Assembly: GCA_938041275.1 (NCBI GenBank)
Contig: CALISH010000076.1
Span: 1-8,569, forward strand
Direction: 5' to 3'
From: an uncultured Solobacterium sp.
GTDB taxonomy: Bacteria; Bacillota_I; Bacilli_A; Erysipelotrichales; Erysipelotrichaceae
Length of the DNA stretch: 8,569 nucleotides
This document shows, in pieces, positions 6,480 through 8,569 of this stretch. The notes below the pieces were generated by a model. That model was not told where the DNA came from. It saw only the letters and a program-made list of their open reading frames with translations, and searched no databases. The translations under genes and the position numbers were made by a program. Numbering within the stretch: position 1 is the stretch's first letter; each line of letters begins with the position of its first letter.

Positions 6480-7400
6480 ATGATTTGTACATGTACAATG
6501 AATCCATCATTAGATTATTACATGGAGTTTTCTGACCCGATTGAAGCAGGAAAGACAAATCGCTCTGATTTGGAATATTATGAAGCAGGTGGTAAGGGAA
6601 TCAATATTTCTATTGTGTTAAGTAACTTGGGAGTGCCATCACGAGCATTCGGTTTCCTTGGTGGTTTTACAAAAGACTTCTATATTCGCTTATTAACGAA
6701 GTATCAGGAAATTCGTCCTAACTTTTCCTACATTGATGGAAATACACGCATCAATGTCAAGTGCAATTCTACAACTGACACAAACATGAATGCATGTGGT
6801 CCATATATTCAGGATAAGGATTTAGATAATCTAGCAGGAAAGTTAAATACGCTTTACGAAAATGATGTGCTTGTATTAGCAGGAAATACACCATCTTATA
6901 CGGTCAATCATATGGTATCTATCTTAAAGAAGTTACAGTCTGATGGCATTAAAGTTGTCTTAGATACAGATGCACAACTTGTGAAGAAAATGTTATCCAC
7001 GAAGTTATTCTTGTTGAAGACAACAAAGGAAGAAGTAAGAGCACTTGTATCCTATCCTGTTGAAACAACAGAAGATATGGTACATGCCGCAAAAGACTTA
7101 CATGCCCAAGGGGTTGAAAACGTAATGATACTAGATATCAGTGGTCATGCGGTTCTAGCATCAAAGGAAGGAACATTCCAGTGTGAAGTATTAGACCCAA
7201 CAACAATCGTCAATACAGTAGGAACTGGAGACTCCCTCGTTGCAGGATTCTTAATGGAATATAACCGCTCCAGAAATATCGTAGATAGCTTCCAGTTTGG
7301 GGCATCCTGTGGATCTGCCACAGCATATTCGAAAGGTTTGGCTACACGCGAAAAGATTGAATCTTTCTCTAATTCCGTTGAAGTTCGAAAAATAGATTGA
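6480..7400 (+). CDS. PfkB-family sugar kinase, 1-phosphofructokinase-like
   Basis: A 306-residue ribokinase-fold kinase closest in layout to 1-phosphofructokinase (FruK) and tagatose-6-phosphate kinase (LacC). The start TCTMNPSLDYYMEF, AGGKGINIS (36-44), NTRINVKC (88-95) and NTVGTGDSLVAGFL (245-258, catalytic Asp251) support this. It would phosphorylate a sugar phosphate with ATP. It departs from the family at several points: VGTGD for VGAGD, LLKTTKEE (178-185) for the usual IKPNxxE, and LAGNTPSY (133-140) for SGSxPxG. No fructose PTS gene or DeoR-type regulator is adjacent, so the substrate is open. AGAGG lies 6 bases before the ATG, which is 1 base after the pepT stop. No clear terminator follows. 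Confidence 0.83.
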   Translation: MICTCTMNPSLDYYMEFSDPIEAGKTNRSDLEYYEAGGKGINISIVLSNLGVPSRAFGFLGGFTKDFYIRLLTKYQEIRPNFSYIDGNTRINVKCNSTTDTNMNACGPYIQDKDLDNLAGKLNTLYENDVLVLAGNTPSYTVNHMVSILKKLQSDGIKVVLDTDAQLVKKMLSTKLFLLKTTKEEVRALVSYPVETTEDMVHAAKDLHAQGVENVMILDISGHAVLASKEGTFQCEVLDPTTIVNTVGTGDSLVAGFLMEYNRSRNIVDSFQFGASCGSATAYSKGLATREKIESFSNSVEVRKID

Positions 7401-7407
7401 GTTTTTA

Positions 7408-7421
7408 GATTATGCTATACT
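7408..7421 (+). promoter_or_regulatory. Extended -10 promoter of the lipoprotein gene
   Basis: TGC-TATACT (7413-7421) is an extended -10 element 25 bases before the start codon. No recognisable -35 lies 17 bases upstream, as expected for this class. The 11-base string GATTATGCTAT recurs in the promoter at 8129-8139. Confidence 0.55.
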
Positions 7422-7446
7422 AAAACGCAAAGAAAAGAGGTACAAG

Positions 7447-8058
7447 ATGAAAAAAATCTTAACATGCTTATTAGCGGTCGTATTACTAGCAGGCTGCTTC
7501 AATAAAACTGAGAGTAAGAAGAACACATCCACAAGTGAAACTTCAAATACACTCACTATTACAAACCCAATCAAATTAAATTCCACAAAGGCAGATATGA
7601 AAGGTTATAAGTGGATTCGCAATGAGGTCGCAGATTTCCAACTTATTACATTGAAAGAATCTCTACGTATGTTTGAAGAGGGTGGAACAGGTATTCTTTA
7701 TTACGGATATGACGAATGTGCTTGGTGTAACCGTGCTGTTCCAGAGTTAAATGAAGTCGCAAAGGAATTAAACTTAACAATTTATTACGTTGACGCTTCT
7801 GCGAAAGTTGAAAAAGATGACTACAAGAAGTTACTAGAATACATTGATCCAGTATTAAAGGTAAACTCTTCAGGTGAAAAAGGTTTCTATGTGCCAGCAG
7901 TCATCGGTGTAAAGAATGGTAAGTTAGTTGATTATCATGTATCACTCTTAGATGATTTCGAATTATCAAAGGATAATCCAGATAAACAGTTATCCGATGC
8001 ACAAAAACAAGAATTACAGGATATCTATCGTAAGATTGCGAAAGAAGTCGCTGACTAA
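7447..8058 (+). CDS. Thioredoxin-fold lipoprotein
   Basis: A 203-residue secreted lipoprotein: lysine-rich start, hydrophobic core, lipobox LLAGC with Cys17, then a Ser/Thr/Asn-rich linker to about residue 40. The rest is a thioredoxin-like domain with CAWC (91-94) on GYDECAWC and the cis-proline segment VPAV (149-152), so it is expected to be redox-active outside the membrane, as a disulfide reductase, oxidase or accessory factor. It resembles the thioredoxin-like family that includes bacteriocin-transport accessory proteins, but no bacteriocin genes are nearby and no specific role can be given. AAAGAGG lies 6 bases before the ATG. It is 46 bases after the kinase gene without a clear terminator between, so it may be transcribed both from its own promoter and by read-through. 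Confidence 0.85.
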   Translation: MKKILTCLLAVVLLAGCFNKTESKKNTSTSETSNTLTITNPIKLNSTKADMKGYKWIRNEVADFQLITLKESLRMFEEGGTGILYYGYDECAWCNRAVPELNEVAKELNLTIYYVDASAKVEKDDYKKLLEYIDPVLKVNSSGEKGFYVPAVIGVKNGKLVDYHVSLLDDFELSKDNPDKQLSDAQKQELQDIYRKIAKEVAD

Positions 8059-8062
8059 TGCA

Positions 8063-8096
8063 AAAAAAGGTTCAATCATTTGGTTGAACCTTTTTT
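8063..8096 (+). terminator. Terminator after the lipoprotein gene
   Basis: A 13-bp perfect stem, with AAGGTTCAA at 8067-8075 inside the left arm (8063-8075) and TTGAACC starting the right arm (8084-8096), encloses an 8-base loop. A-tract on the left and T-tract on the right make it potentially bidirectional. It starts 4 bases after the stop codon. Confidence 0.92.
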
Positions 8097-8113
8097 GAAG
8101 AATCTATTCTACA

Positions 8114-8142
8114 TTGAACTGAAGCGATGATTATGCTATTTT
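8114..8142 (+). promoter_or_regulatory. Promoter of the glycosyltransferase gene
   Basis: -35 TTGAAC (8114-8119), a 17-base spacer ending in TGC, and -10 TATTTT (8137-8142) form an extended -10 promoter 24 bases before the start codon. Confidence 0.7.
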
Positions 8143-8166
8143 AAGTGCAAAGATGAGGGAAGTATT

Positions 8167-8569
8167 ATGCCGAAATTATTAACTGTAATTATTCCGTGTT
8201 ATAACGAAGAAGAAAACATCCGATATTTCTATGAAGAATTCTGCAAGAATGATGCTTACTTTTTGAAACATGCAATCATGTATCAATTACTCTTTGTGGA
8301 TGATGGATCAACCGATGGAACTGTTACAGAAATCAAGAACTTACATCAAAAGGATAAACGAATCAAACTCATCTCATTCTCACGTAATTTTGGCAAGGAA
8401 GCCGCAATTTATGCGGGTCTACAACATGCCTCAGGAAACCTTGTCGCAATTATGGATGTAGACTTACAAGATCCACCATCACTATTACCGCAAATGATTG
8501 ATGAAATTTTTGCGGGTGCTGATCAAGTTGTCGCAAGACGTACAGCACGCAAAGGGGAACCACGCATCC
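8167..8569 (+). CDS. Family 2 glycosyltransferase, DPM1/GtrB-like (3' end outside window)
   Basis: The first 134 codons of a GT-A fold glycosyltransferase, truncated only by the window edge. It shows VIIPCYNEEENI (7-18), FVDDGSTDGT (43-52) for nucleotide-sugar binding, SRNFGKEAAIYAGL (72-85) and MDVDLQDPP (96-104), which carries the metal-binding acidic motif. SRNFGKE followed by DLQDPP is typical of DPM1-like enzymes such as GtrB, YfdH and YkoT, which transfer a sugar to undecaprenyl phosphate; most carry two C-terminal membrane helices that would lie beyond this window. The start follows GAGGGA by 6 bases. It has its own promoter and is isolated from upstream genes by the terminator at 8063-8096. 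Sugar and acceptor cannot be determined. Confidence 0.9.
   Translation, partial: MPKLLTVIIPCYNEEENIRYFYEEFCKNDAYFLKHAIMYQLLFVDDGSTDGTVTEIKNLHQKDKRIKLISFSRNFGKEAAIYAGLQHASGNLVAIMDVDLQDPPSLLPQMIDEIFAGADQVVARRTARKGEPRI

Noticed and set aside
8270..8461. Open frame of 63 codons within the glycosyltransferase start
   Set aside because: It is a shifted frame inside the glycosyltransferase gene, whose own frame shows all GT2 motifs.
1..8569. Search for CRISPR arrays, insertion sequences, integrase or toxin-antitoxin genes
   Set aside because: No spaced direct repeats, transposase motifs, terminal inverted repeats with target duplications or paired small toxin genes were seen.

Overview
The window looks like chromosome from a low-GC Firmicute. 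AT-rich, TTA/GAA/AAA-heavy codon use, strong AGGAG-type ribosome sites, short lipoprotein signal peptides and hairpin-plus-T terminators fit this. Gene content (TypA, PepT, a FruK-like kinase, a secreted flavin reductase as a lipoprotein) would suit an Erysipelotrichia-like gut or oral anaerobe, but that placement is inference. No phage, transposase, CRISPR array or obvious island boundary is visible.

Layout. Positions 1-235 hold no confident gene, only inverted repeats and two facing terminators. A minus-strand block follows: a lipoprotein flavin reductase (236-1693) and a tRNA-Leu(GAG) with its own promoter and terminator (1866-1947). Everything further right is on the plus strand. A divergent promoter pair around 1959-2047 separates the two halves. 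The plus side carries the translational GTPase TypA/BipA (2083-3915), a uracil-DNA-glycosylase-like protein (3972-4547), a tight three-gene unit of DJ-1/PfpI protein, tripeptidase PepT and PfkB sugar kinase (4684-7400), a thioredoxin-like lipoprotein (7447-8058), and the first 134 codons of a family 2 glycosyltransferase cut by the window end.

Functions. TypA, PepT and the glycosylase are housekeeping: translation, peptide salvage and base repair. The flavin reductase and the thioredoxin-like lipoprotein both act outside the membrane. The reductase is the most interesting gene. Its active-site pattern resembles urocanate reductase (urocanate to imidazole propionate, an anaerobic respiratory electron sink) more than fumarate reductase. 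Its FAD-binding loop also appears to lack exactly three residues, as if one copy of a 9-bp tandem repeat had been lost. No histidine-degradation gene or FMN-carrying electron donor lies in the window, so partners would have to be elsewhere. I see no convincing wholly new multi-gene system; the leads are local anomalies and one speculative operon idea.
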